The position numbers were made by a program, and so were the translations under genes. Below, piece after piece: positions 28,402 to 36,522 of a stretch of 64,000 bases of DNA (positions within the stretch are counted from its first letter, which is position 1; the number at the start of each line of letters is the position of its first letter). The notes below the pieces were generated by a model. That model was not told where the DNA came from and made no database searches. It saw only the letters and a list, made by a program, of their open reading frames with translations. The stretch comes from Nocardioides sp. Kera G14 (GTDB lineage Bacteria > Actinomycetota > Actinomycetes > Propionibacteriales > Nocardioidaceae). The stretch covers positions 186,001 through 250,000 of the forward strand of contig NZ_CP085839.1 of assembly GCF_020715565.1 (NCBI RefSeq), given 5' to 3'.

Positions 28402-29660
28402 GTCGGGTGGAGGGGCGCGCCTCGGAGCCGGCGACTGAGTGCGGCACCGAGGAGAAGCGTCGGAATCGCCCCGGCGACGAGTGCCCATCGACTGCCGGCG
28501 TGCTCGCCGATGGCGCCGACCAGCGGCCCTCCCACGACCGCGCTGCCGGTCCAGCTGATGGCCCAGAGTGACATCACCCTTCCTCGCATGTCCGGCCGCG
28601 CCGCGAGCTGCATGACGGATTTGGCGGTGGCGTTGAGGCTCATGCTCGCGTAGCCGACGACGGCCAGCAGGGCGAGCTCGGTGAGGAGGGTCGGAGCCAG
28701 TGCCGCGGCGAGGCTCGCTACGCCCCAGCACAGGCAGGTGACAGGCAGCGTGCGATGGCTGGGAGGGGTGTCGCTCCCGGCCACGTTGATCCCCGCCACG
28801 ACGGAGCCCACCGCCATTGCGGCTGCCATCCACCCATAGGTGCGAGCATCGCCGGAGAAGGCGTCGACGGCGAGGAGCGGCAGCGTCGTCGGGTACTCGT
28901 AGGCGAAGGTGCCGGTGACCGCCAGCATCAACAACGGCAGCGCGATCTCGGGGGTCCGCGCCGTGTACCGCCAGCCTTCCCGGAGTTGTCCTCGCTGCTT
29001 CGCCACGGGAGTGGAGGCCCGGATCTGGGATCCGCTCATCATCGCGAGGCTCAGGATGACGACGAGGAACGTCGCCGCGTTGACCAGCAGCGCCGTGGAT
29101 GCGCCCAGCGTTGCGACCAGGGCGCCTCCGAGCAGCGCGCCCACCGCGCGCGCCACATTGACGGATACCGAGTTGAGCACCACGGCATTGGCGAGTACGT
29201 CGCGCTCGACCAGTTCGCCGATCAGGCCTTGCCGTGCCGGATTGTCGAGCACCAGCAACGACCCCATGACGAGGAGGACGACCAGGACAACGGGGTAGGA
29301 CGCCCGATCGGTGTGGGTGAGCACGGCAAGGATCAGTGCCCCCACCGACGAAAGGGCTTGGGTGACGTACAGGACCTTGCGCTTGTTGCTCCGGTCGGCG
29401 ACCAGGCCACCCCAGGGTCCGAGAACGAAGAGTGGCGCGAGCCTGGCTGCGATGGCGGTCCCGAGCGCCGCGCCGCTGTGGGTGAGATCGAGGACCAGGA
29501 AGGCGACGGCGACCAGCTGCATCTGGTTGCCGACCACCGAGACCGTCTGGCCGAGGAAGTAGAGCCGATAGTTCCGCACCCGCAAGGACGCGCCAGCCCG
29601 CCGGAAGCGGGCCACGAGCGCGGGGAGGTGGAGCTCGCCTGCGCCGAGCAACCTCGTCAA
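28371..29660 (-). CDS. MFS exporter, EntS/MFS_3-like
   Basis: A 429-residue major-facilitator protein with about 12 helices, of the EntS/enterobactin-exporter-like group (RNYRLYFLGQTVSVVGNQMQLVAVAFLVLDLT; GGLVADRSNKRKVL). It is the last gene of the leftward catabolic operon, starting at a TTG that overlaps the stop of the ABC ATPase gene (TTGA). Most members of this group export small molecules, so it may expel a toxic intermediate. The substrate is unknown. The TTG start has no clear Shine-Dalgarno sequence and depends on coupling; a later start near residue 16 is possible. Confidence 0.82.
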   Translation of the reverse strand: MTRLLGAGELHLPALVARFRRAGASLRVRNYRLYFLGQTVSVVGNQMQLVAVAFLVLDLTHSGAALGTAIAARLAPLFVLGPWGGLVADRSNKRKVLYVTQALSSVGALILAVLTHTDRASYPVVLVVLLVMGSLLVLDNPARQGLIGELVERDVLANAVVLNSVSVNVARAVGALLGGALVATLGASTALLVNAATFLVVILSLAMMSGSQIRASTPVAKQRGQLREGWRYTARTPEIALPLLMLAVTGTFAYEYPTTLPLLAVDAFSGDARTYGWMAAAMAVGSVVAGINVAGSDTPPSHRTLPVTCLCWGVASLAAALAPTLLTELALLAVVGYASMSLNATAKSVMQLAARPDMRGRVMSLWAISWTGSAVVGGPLVGAIGEHAGSRWALVAGAIPTLLLGAALSRRLRGAPLHPTYSTGSSRSD

Positions 29661-30835
29661 CTGGCGAGGTAGCTGGTGCTCGCCGGGTCGAGTCGGACTC
29701 CCACCCTGTCGCCGGGCCTCACACCGGAGCCTGATCGGGCGAATGCGGTGATCCGCACCTCTGCGGCGCCCACGACGACCTCCAGCCGGTCGCCGAGGAA
29801 CTCGGCGGACTCGACCACGGCGGTGAAGTCGCAGTCGCCTGGATCGTCGGTCGCCTCCAGGCGGCGTACCTCCACGTTCTCCGGGCGGACGAAGACGAAC
29901 CCTCCCTCGCCCTGGGTCCCCGTCGATCCGGCAGTCCGCCGCCCACAGTGCAGGGTGCCGACTGCCGTGCTCGCAAGCACATCACCCGCGGTGTCCTGGG
30001 ACGCCAGCTCCACCGGCACCAGGTTCGCACTGCCGATGAAGTCCGCCACGAAGGCGGTGCGCGGGAAGTCGTAGACCTCTTCGGGAGTTCCGATCTGCTC
30101 CACCACGCCGCTGTTCATCACCACCACCGTGTCGGACATCGTCAGTGCCTCGGTCTGGTCGTGGGTGACGAAGAGCGCGGTGATCCCGAATCGCTGCTGG
30201 AACTCGCGGAGCTCGTGCCGCAACCGGACCCGGAGCTTCGCGTCCAGGTTCGACAGTGGCTCGTCGAGCAGGAGCACCTCCGGGTCGCCGAGGAGCGCCC
30301 GGGCCAGGGCCAGGCGTTGCTGTTGTCCGCCGCTCAGCTGCGTTGCCCAGCGGTCGGCCATACCGGCCAGGCCCACCTGCTCGAGCACCTCGAGCGTCCG
30401 GGTGCGGGCGTCGCGCCTCGGCATCCGGTGGCGGCCGTGGCGCAGGGGGAAGGCGGCGTTGTCCAGCACCGTCATGTGGGGCCAGATGCCGTAGGACTGG
30501 GGCACCATCGCGATGGGCCGGTCCTCGGTCCGGACGATGCGTCCTCCGGCGGAGTCGAAGACGACCTTGCCGCCCATGGTGATCCGCCCCTCCGTCGCCT
30601 GCTCCAGCCCGGCCACGCAGCGCAGTGTCGTGGTCTTGCCGCAGCCGCTCGGCCCGAGCAGGGTGACCAGGGATCCTTGTGGAATCTCGAAGGAGACGCC
30701 GTCGATGGCGTAGGCCGACCCCTTCTTGACGGCCCGGTCGTAGGACTTCCGCAGCCCTTCGATCAGGACGCTCCCCGACGGACTTGGCGTTGTCGCCTTC
30801 ATGTCGTTCGCCCTCCGGTTGCTTAACACGGTCAT
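29657..30835 (-). CDS. ABC transporter ATPase with TOBE domain
   Basis: A 392-residue ATPase of the FbpC/PotA/UgpC group. It has Walker A GPSGCGKTT (61-69), Q-loop PQSYGIWPHMTV, signature LSGGQQQRLALARAL, Walker B LLLDEPLSNLD, FVTHDQTEA, and a TOBE_2-like C-terminus (FVRPENVEVRRLE). The ATG at 30835 overlaps the permease stop (ATGA); an in-frame ATG at 30802 would cut 11 residues. It energises the fused permease upstream. The set resembles ferric-ion importers, but its place in a catabolic operon favours an organic acid. Confidence 0.92.
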   Translation of the reverse strand: MTVLSNRRANDMKATTPSPSGSVLIEGLRKSYDRAVKKGSAYAIDGVSFEIPQGSLVTLLGPSGCGKTTTLRCVAGLEQATEGRITMGGKVVFDSAGGRIVRTEDRPIAMVPQSYGIWPHMTVLDNAAFPLRHGRHRMPRRDARTRTLEVLEQVGLAGMADRWATQLSGGQQQRLALARALLGDPEVLLLDEPLSNLDAKLRVRLRHELREFQQRFGITALFVTHDQTEALTMSDTVVVMNSGVVEQIGTPEEVYDFPRTAFVADFIGSANLVPVELASQDTAGDVLASTAVGTLHCGRRTAGSTGTQGEGGFVFVRPENVEVRRLEATDDPGDCDFTAVVESAEFLGDRLEVVVGAAEVRITAFARSGSGVRPGDRVGVRLDPASTSYLAS

Positions 30836-32610
30836 GCTGCTTCCTCCACTCCGCCGCGGCGGTTGACCAACCACATGGTGATCATCGAGACGACGAGGAG
30901 AGTCACCGCCAGGGCGCTCGCCTCCGGGTAGTTGACACTCGAGGTGAAGCTGTCCCACAGGAGCACCACGAGCGTCTTGTTGTCCGAGCCGGTCAGCAGC
31001 AGCGCGATCGGCAGCTCGCCGAGGGCGTGGGCGAAGACCCAGAACCAACAGGTGACCAGTGCGGGCCTGAGCAGTGGCAGCACGACCGTGCGGGTCACGG
31101 TGAGACGCGAGGCGCCGGCGACCCTCGCCGCCTCCACCAACCCGTCGTCGAGTTGCATGAGGGCCGTGTGGACCACGCGTGATCCGCGGGGCAGGAACCG
31201 AGTCACCAGGGCGACGACGATGATCCACACCGTTCCATAGATGCCGACGGGAACGAAGAGGTAGACGAAGAGCACTGAGACTCCCAGGACCACGCTCGGA
31301 ATGCCGAAGACGAGGAAGGTCGACTCGAACAGGAAGGTGCTCCCGGGAAACTGGCGCCGTGCCGCGGCAAGCGCCAGCCAGATCGAGATCGCCGTGGTCA
31401 CCGTGGCGGTCACCAGGACCACTTCGGCGGTGTTGATCAGGACCTGTCCGAACTCGCTGCTGGTGAACACGTTCCGGTACGGCGCCAGGGTCATGCTGTT
31501 CAGGCCCGACAGGCTCATCGGCCGGCTGTGAGGGGAGAGGCTGGTCCACAGCAGCGCAAGGATCGGAAGGACGACGGCGATCGCCATGTAGACCAGGACC
31601 AGTGCGACCAGTGGCAGGCGCCAGCGGCCGAGAGAGGTCCGGTTGGCGCGGTAGCCCTTGCCCGAGACCACCTTGAAGCGGTCGGCATCGCGGACCCTCC
31701 GACGGTAGACCAGCAGCATCACCATCGAGAGCACGAGGACCAGGACGCCGTACGCGCTGGCCTGGCCGTAGTTGGCGACACCGCTCGGAGGCTGGAGCGA
31801 GTACTGGATCAGGCTGCTGTAGACGAAGATCTGGTGCGGAAGGCCGAGGATGGCCGGGATGGCGAAGCCTTCGAGCACCACGACGACCATGAGCATGGAT
31901 GCTGCTGCCACGGCAGGGACGACGAGCGGGAAGACGATCAGACGCAGGCGCCGAGTCAGTGAGGCGCCCGCGGTGGCGGCGGCCTCTTCGAGCTCAGGAT
32001 TGAGCCGTGCGAAAGCCGGCGCGAGCATCAGGTACATGCTCGGCATGCCGAAGATCCCGGTCACCATGATCATCCCCGGCAACGAGTAGATGTTCAGCTG
32101 CAGACCGAGGAGCTGGCGGAGCATCACGGCCAGCGGACCGTTGGCAGGGTTGGCCGCCAGCGCCCAAGCGATCGCAGTGACCGTCACGGGAATGGCCATT
32201 GGCGCAAGCGCTGCCGGTCCGAGGAGTCGCCTTCCGGGAAGGTCGGTGCGCTCGAACAGGTACGCCAGGCTGAGGCTGAGTGCCAGAGCGACGGCGAGTG
32301 AGCCGACGACGTAGATCGCCGTGTTCAGCGTGACCGAGCCGATCCTGGATGAGGAGAAGACTGCCTGGAAGTTGGAGAGGGAGAGGCCGGGCACTTGGAA
32401 CGGAAGCTCCGTGGTGGTGGGCTTCAGGCTGCTGTAGATCAGGATCGCCAGCGGCACCAGCACGAGGTAGCTGACCAGGATGATCATCGCGAGGTTCACC
32501 AGCGGGCCGAGCAGGGATCCTGCTCTGCTCCGCCTTCTCGGCGTGTGACCGCTTCCTCGACGAGGAGGATCCGTTGCTGCGACCACCGGTTCGGTCGTCG
32601 TCATGCCCAT
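30832..32610 (-). CDS. two-domain fused ABC permease (FbpB-like)
   Basis: A 592-residue permease with about 12 helices, made of two BPD_transp_1 halves in one chain. Each half has an EAA loop: LEEAAATAGASLTRRLRLIVFPLVVPA and LVEAARVAGASRLTVTRTVVLPLLRPA. This layout is typical of the ferric/thiamine/2-aminoethylphosphonate import group. A long polar N-terminus (about 37 residues) precedes the first helix. It starts 34 bp after the binding-protein gene and overlaps the ATPase gene. Confidence 0.92.
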   Translation of the reverse strand: MGMTTTEPVVAATDPPRRGSGHTPRRRSRAGSLLGPLVNLAMIILVSYLVLVPLAILIYSSLKPTTTELPFQVPGLSLSNFQAVFSSSRIGSVTLNTAIYVVGSLAVALALSLSLAYLFERTDLPGRRLLGPAALAPMAIPVTVTAIAWALAANPANGPLAVMLRQLLGLQLNIYSLPGMIMVTGIFGMPSMYLMLAPAFARLNPELEEAAATAGASLTRRLRLIVFPLVVPAVAAASMLMVVVVLEGFAIPAILGLPHQIFVYSSLIQYSLQPPSGVANYGQASAYGVLVLVLSMVMLLVYRRRVRDADRFKVVSGKGYRANRTSLGRWRLPLVALVLVYMAIAVVLPILALLWTSLSPHSRPMSLSGLNSMTLAPYRNVFTSSEFGQVLINTAEVVLVTATVTTAISIWLALAAARRQFPGSTFLFESTFLVFGIPSVVLGVSVLFVYLFVPVGIYGTVWIIVVALVTRFLPRGSRVVHTALMQLDDGLVEAARVAGASRLTVTRTVVLPLLRPALVTCWFWVFAHALGELPIALLLTGSDNKTLVVLLWDSFTSSVNYPEASALAVTLLVVSMITMWLVNRRGGVEEAA

Positions 32611-32644
32611 GTGTCCTCATCTCTCCGTTCGTGATGGTCGACGT

Positions 32645-33724
32645 CTAGCCGACGTCGGTCCCGAGGGCCTTCTCCGCCTGGGGGAAGAAGTCCGTGAGCT
32701 GGTTGTACGCCGCGATGTCGGGCGTCGGGAACCACTCGAGGTGGGCAGCACAGATCGCTGTGAGCACCGCGTTCTGACCGGGGTCTGAGCAGTCGGTGCT
32801 CGCCGGGATCCGTGAGTTGTAGGTCTTGGCCAGGGCCGCCTGCGCCTCGTCACTGGAGAGGAAGGAGGTCAGGAGGACGGCCGCGGCGGGATGCGGTGCG
32901 CCCGTGGGCACGTACAGGTAGCTCTCGTTCGCGTTGGTCGGCGAGATCGGGGCGACCGCGACCGGGGCGCCCTTCGCCTGCGCGTCGAGCACGAGGTTGA
33001 TCAGGCTGGTGCCGATGCTCACCTGTCCGGACTCGATCGGCGCCTCCGACTCCGTCGTCGTCGGGGTGTAGTGCGGCTTCTGGGCGGCGAACTTCGTCGC
33101 CCAGGCGGTGGCCTTGGCCGCCCCGAGATCCGGGTCGAGGTCCCAGGCGGTCATGAAGGACGCACGTGCCTCTGCCGAGATCTTCCCGCCGGACCACTTC
33201 GGGTCGAGCAGGTCGTCCCAGCTCTTCGGTACGTCGGCGGCGGAGACCTTGTCGGTGTTGTAGGCCCAGACCTTCGGCACGGCCCAGATGTAGACGAACT
33301 TCTTCTCGAAGATGTCGTCACTCCCGATGCCGTACTTCGTCCAGTCGACGTCGTCGGCGAGGGGCGCCGACGGAACGACCGTGAGCCCTCCGGCATTGGC
33401 AACGTCGACAGAGACCTTGTGGGCCGCCTGCTCGACCTTGATCTGACTCACCTGGTCAGGAGCCTTGGTGTTGGTGTACTTCACCTTGATACCGGGGTAC
33501 TTCTTCTCGAACAGGTCGATGGCCGGCTGCATCTGCTCGATCGGCTTCGGTGCTGACCAGTTGACCACGCCGTCGTCCTCGGCCTGGCTGATGAGCTTGT
33601 CCATGGACGTGGGCAGATCTGCTGCCGACGACGTACTGCCGCCGCAGGCCGTGAGACCTGCTCCGGTCACCAGCAGCGCAGCCGCCAGGGCGAGCGGTCG
33701 ACTGCGCCATTGCATGTTGTTCAT
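32645..33724 (-). CDS. ABC transporter substrate-binding lipoprotein (FbpA-like)
   Basis: A 359-residue binding protein with a lipoprotein signal peptide (lipobox LTACG, Cys27). The mature part resembles extracellular binding proteins of the Fe3+/spermidine/phosphonate clusters (NWSAPKPIEQMQPAIDLFEKKYPGIKV; KSWDDLLDPKWSGGKIS). ATG 33724 is chosen because AAAGGAGG precedes it at the right distance; an upstream in-frame start would add 19 residues before the signal peptide. It is co-transcribed with an amidohydrolase upstream and its permease downstream, so its ligand is probably a substrate of the island's enzymes (inference). Confidence 0.9.
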   Translation of the reverse strand: MNNMQWRSRPLALAAALLVTGAGLTACGGSTSSAADLPTSMDKLISQAEDDGVVNWSAPKPIEQMQPAIDLFEKKYPGIKVKYTNTKAPDQVSQIKVEQAAHKVSVDVANAGGLTVVPSAPLADDVDWTKYGIGSDDIFEKKFVYIWAVPKVWAYNTDKVSAADVPKSWDDLLDPKWSGGKISAEARASFMTAWDLDPDLGAAKATAWATKFAAQKPHYTPTTTESEAPIESGQVSIGTSLINLVLDAQAKGAPVAVAPISPTNANESYLYVPTGAPHPAAAVLLTSFLSSDEAQAALAKTYNSRIPASTDCSDPGQNAVLTAICAAHLEWFPTPDIAAYNQLTDFFPQAEKALGTDVG

Positions 33725-33777
33725 TGTTCCTCCTTTGGAACCTGTCGAACTGTCGTTCAGTGCCGTCGAGCGTGTGC

Positions 33778-34641
33778 TCATCGGGTGGCCGGGGGGCCGT
33801 AGACGCGGGTGGCGTTGCCGCTGAGGACCGCGGAGAGCGCGTCCTCGTCGAGCCAGTGGAGGCGCTCCTCGATGCCGTCGCGCAGTTCACGCAGCGAGCC
33901 CTCGGAGGCCGGGAAGTTGGACCCCCACATCACCTTGTGGGCTCCGAAGGTCTCGACCAGGCGCTTGAGCACCTCGGTCGTGTCGGCGCCGGGCTCGGCG
34001 TCGAGCCGGTTGAGTGCCGGTGGCGTGATCTTGAGGTGGACGCCGTCGTACTTCGCCAGTTGGCCCAACTCATCGAGCAGGGCGTACGGCGGCCCGCCGG
34101 CCGCATTGGGCCGGCCCAGGTGGTCCAGCAGGACCGTCAGGCCTGGATGCGATCCGAGGACCTGGAGGAGCTTGTCCGTGTCCTTGGAGTGCATCTGGAT
34201 GCAGACCGGAACCTCCTGTGCGGCGACGTACTCCCACACGCCGGCCATCCGCTCGTCGGCCACGCCGGAGCCGGGGGTGGGCACCTTGGTGGTGCCGTCG
34301 GAGACGCGGATGCGAACTCCTGAGAAGCCGCGCTCCTCGATCCAGTGGCGCAGGTCCGCCACCGCCGTGTCGGCGAGGAAGTCGACGGAGCAGACACCGA
34401 TCAGTCGGTCGGGGTAGCGGGCGAGGGCATCGGCGGCGTACGAACTGTCGAATCCATAGACCGTCGAGGCGTGCACGAGGGCGGCCCGTTGCACGCCGGC
34501 GTCATCGAGCGCTCGGATGAGCCCATCGACGTCGACCGGCCGCACCTGTGACCACTCCGAGTGTGTGCCCCCCAGAGGGGAGTGCGGATAGGTGGCGGTG
34601 TCAGGGGAGATGGCGTGAGTGTGGGTGTCGAAGTAGTCCAT
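33778..34641 (-). CDS. amidohydrolase, LigI-like lactonase family (paralogue A)
   Basis: A 287-residue TIM-barrel amidohydrolase (COG3618 type). DTHTHAIS at residues 5-12 is the metal-site HxH, DHLGRPN the second histidine region, and MWGSNFPAS carries the end-of-barrel motif. This group includes 2-pyrone-4,6-dicarboxylate lactonase (LigI) and 4-sulfomuconolactonase. It and the gene at 42014 share the opening pattern P.SPLGG..S.W...RPV and are paralogues, so a related lactone or cyclic ester is the likely substrate. The start overlaps the upstream stop (TGATG). The exact reaction is unassigned. Confidence 0.82.
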   Translation of the reverse strand: MDYFDTHTHAISPDTATYPHSPLGGTHSEWSQVRPVDVDGLIRALDDAGVQRAALVHASTVYGFDSSYAADALARYPDRLIGVCSVDFLADTAVADLRHWIEERGFSGVRIRVSDGTTKVPTPGSGVADERMAGVWEYVAAQEVPVCIQMHSKDTDKLLQVLGSHPGLTVLLDHLGRPNAAGGPPYALLDELGQLAKYDGVHLKITPPALNRLDAEPGADTTEVLKRLVETFGAHKVMWGSNFPASEGSLRELRDGIEERLHWLDEDALSAVLSGNATRVYGPPATR

Positions 34642-35561
34642 CAACGCTCCTCAGGTGTGTAGGTGCCGACGTGCTTCTCAAAGGGGGCGAAGAGCTCACG
34701 CGCATCGAGTTCGGTCCGGATGACCTCCTGCTCACGGGCGTAACGGATCGCGGTCTCCAAGGCGCCGATCAGGGAGTCGGTGATGCCGTGGTCCACGACG
34801 AGCTCGCGCGTGGTGCCGCCGGGCTCGGCCGGCCGGGCGGCATCGATGCCGGCGGCGAGGGCGCGGTAGACGGCCGCCGCTGCGGCCGGGTCGTTCTCCA
34901 GGAGGTCGCGTCGGACGACGGCGAGGTGGTTGATCGGCACCCAGTGGTGCTGCGCGAGCCAGCTCTGCTGCTGTTCGCTCCAGTTGTTGATGAGCGGAGC
35001 CAGCCCTTCGACGTGGTCGGCGGACCGGGTGCCCATCACGACTGCTTCCACCTCACCGGCGCGCAGTGCGTCGACGAGTCTGGAGTCGGTGCGCTCGACA
35101 TTGGTCGGCTCCTGATACGTCGGGACGTGTGCCCCTTCGGTCGTCACCCAGGTGACCTCCTCGGCTCGCACACCATAGGTGTCGCTCAGGACACCCCGGA
35201 CCCACAGGCCCGTGGTCTGGCTGTAGGCCCGGACCCCCACTCGCCGTCCACGGAGATCCTCAGGACGCAGATGCTGCTCACCCCATCCCCAGAGGGAGCG
35301 GTGGTGGAAGTTGCCGTGGAGGACCACCGGCAGGGGGACGATCGGCACACCGGCCTCCAGCGCCTGGAAGAGCGTCGCGATCGCGAGCTCGCAGACGTCG
35401 TAACGCAGCTCGCGCACCATGGGGGCGAAGGCGCGGTTGATCGGTTCGACCTCGGCGTACTCGACCTCGTAGCCCTCGACGGGAATGCTTCCGTCCAGCA
35501 ACGGGGCCGTGTGCGGGTATTCGCGCAGCGCGATCGTCAGCGGCGACGACACGGTGCTCAC
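34641..35561 (-). CDS. 4,5-dihydroxyphthalate decarboxylase-like protein (paralogue A)
   Basis: A 306-residue protein with the type-2 periplasmic-binding-protein fold of the Pht5-like group. It opens with LTIALREYPHTAPLLDG and has YDVCELAIATL, GNFHHRSL and GRRVGVRAYSQTTGLWVRGVLSDTYGV. No signal peptide is present, so it is probably a cytoplasmic enzyme and not a transport receptor. The GTG start overlaps the stop of paralogue B (GTGA), which suggests a joint complex. Pht5 converts 4,5-dihydroxyphthalate to protocatechuate; the real substrate here is unknown. Confidence 0.75.
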   Translation of the reverse strand: MSTVSSPLTIALREYPHTAPLLDGSIPVEGYEVEYAEVEPINRAFAPMVRELRYDVCELAIATLFQALEAGVPIVPLPVVLHGNFHHRSLWGWGEQHLRPEDLRGRRVGVRAYSQTTGLWVRGVLSDTYGVRAEEVTWVTTEGAHVPTYQEPTNVERTDSRLVDALRAGEVEAVVMGTRSADHVEGLAPLINNWSEQQQSWLAQHHWVPINHLAVVRRDLLENDPAAAAAVYRALAAGIDAARPAEPGGTTRELVVDHGITDSLIGALETAIRYAREQEVIRTELDARELFAPFEKHVGTYTPEER

Positions 35562-36472
35562 GCTCCCAACCGGTCGGAGCTGACGCCGAGTGCCACCGAC
35601 GTGCGCTCGACCAGCTCGTCGTAGACGACGGGTCGTGGGAGCAGGCCCTGGGCCTCGGCGAAGCGCGCGGCGGACTCCACGGCGGGGCGCAGCGCCGCGA
35701 ACCCGACGGGGTTGAGCGGCGGGCCGGTCCTGTCGGCGTTGCGGGCCTCGAGGTCCGCGGCAAGCGCGTCGTACATCGCAAGGATGGCTCCCGGGACGGC
35801 GCGTGCGGTCGAGCCGCGGGCGGCGATCACGTGGTTCACCGGTACGAAGCCAGTCCGGACCGACCACGCAGCCGCTGCGGCGGCCGGCTCCGGGATGATG
35901 CTCCTGATTCGAGCGTCGTCGGGACGGTCGTTGCCCATGATCGCGAAGTCGACACGCCCGCTCAGCAGATCGTCGGCGAGGGAGGCGCCCTCCTCGGCAG
36001 GGGTCACGAAGGGCGGCTCGGCCTGCTCCGGCACATGGCCCCTGCTGTAGGTCCGCCACGTGATGGAGCTGAGGTCGACGCCGTGCTGCTCGGCGAGGAT
36101 CCCTCGTACCCACACGCCGGTCGTCTGGCTCCAGGCTCGCACCCCGCCGGTCCGGCCGGCGAGGTCGGTCACGTCCAGCGGCTCTGCGCTGATCAGGGTC
36201 TGGTGCTGCTGGCGGCCGAGCGCCGTGAGGGGAAGGAAGAGGACATCCTTGTCGAAGGCCACGGCCTGGAGCAGAGTGACGATGGCGATCTCGCTGACGT
36301 CGAAGCTCGTCTGGTCCACGAAGGCGCGGAATCCCTTGTGTACAGGGCGGAGCGGCGAGGCCACGACGGGGCCGACGCCATCGTCGGAAGCCAGAGCTGC
36401 CGCCGCGATCTCGGCAAGCGCGGGGTCATTGATCAGCAGGTCGAGCGCCATGTCGATATCGGTGGAGGTCAT
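35558..36472 (-). CDS. diverged 4,5-dihydroxyphthalate decarboxylase-like protein (paralogue B)
   Basis: A 304-residue relative of the genes at 34641 and 41005. The core is recognisable (FDVSEIAIVTLLQA, GVRAWSQTTGVWVRGILAEQHGV), but the first 55 residues are unlike the other two, and the FHH motif is replaced by RQQHQ. The glycine-rich GRRVGV has become GRTGGV. These changes may mean loss of catalysis and a partner role with paralogue A, to which it is translationally coupled. AAAGGAAGG precedes the ATG. No signal peptide. Confidence 0.72.
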   Translation of the reverse strand: MTSTDIDMALDLLINDPALAEIAAAALASDDGVGPVVASPLRPVHKGFRAFVDQTSFDVSEIAIVTLLQAVAFDKDVLFLPLTALGRQQHQTLISAEPLDVTDLAGRTGGVRAWSQTTGVWVRGILAEQHGVDLSSITWRTYSRGHVPEQAEPPFVTPAEEGASLADDLLSGRVDFAIMGNDRPDDARIRSIIPEPAAAAAAWSVRTGFVPVNHVIAARGSTARAVPGAILAMYDALAADLEARNADRTGPPLNPVGFAALRPAVESAARFAEAQGLLPRPVVYDELVERTSVALGVSSDRLGA

Positions 36473-36522
36473 GACAGGGCCTTCCTTTCAGGGCTGGGAT
36501 GGGGCTGGGGGGACATGGGCGC

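Noticed and set aside
30819..30829. TTGCTTAACAC as a third copy of the TTGTYTAACAA operator
   Set aside because: Two mismatches, not palindromic, and inside the translated overlap of the permease and ATPase genes without a nearby -10.
34641..36472. Pht5-like pair as extra substrate-binding proteins of the ABC importer
   Set aside because: Neither has a signal peptide or lipobox, and the importer already has its own lipoprotein receptor.
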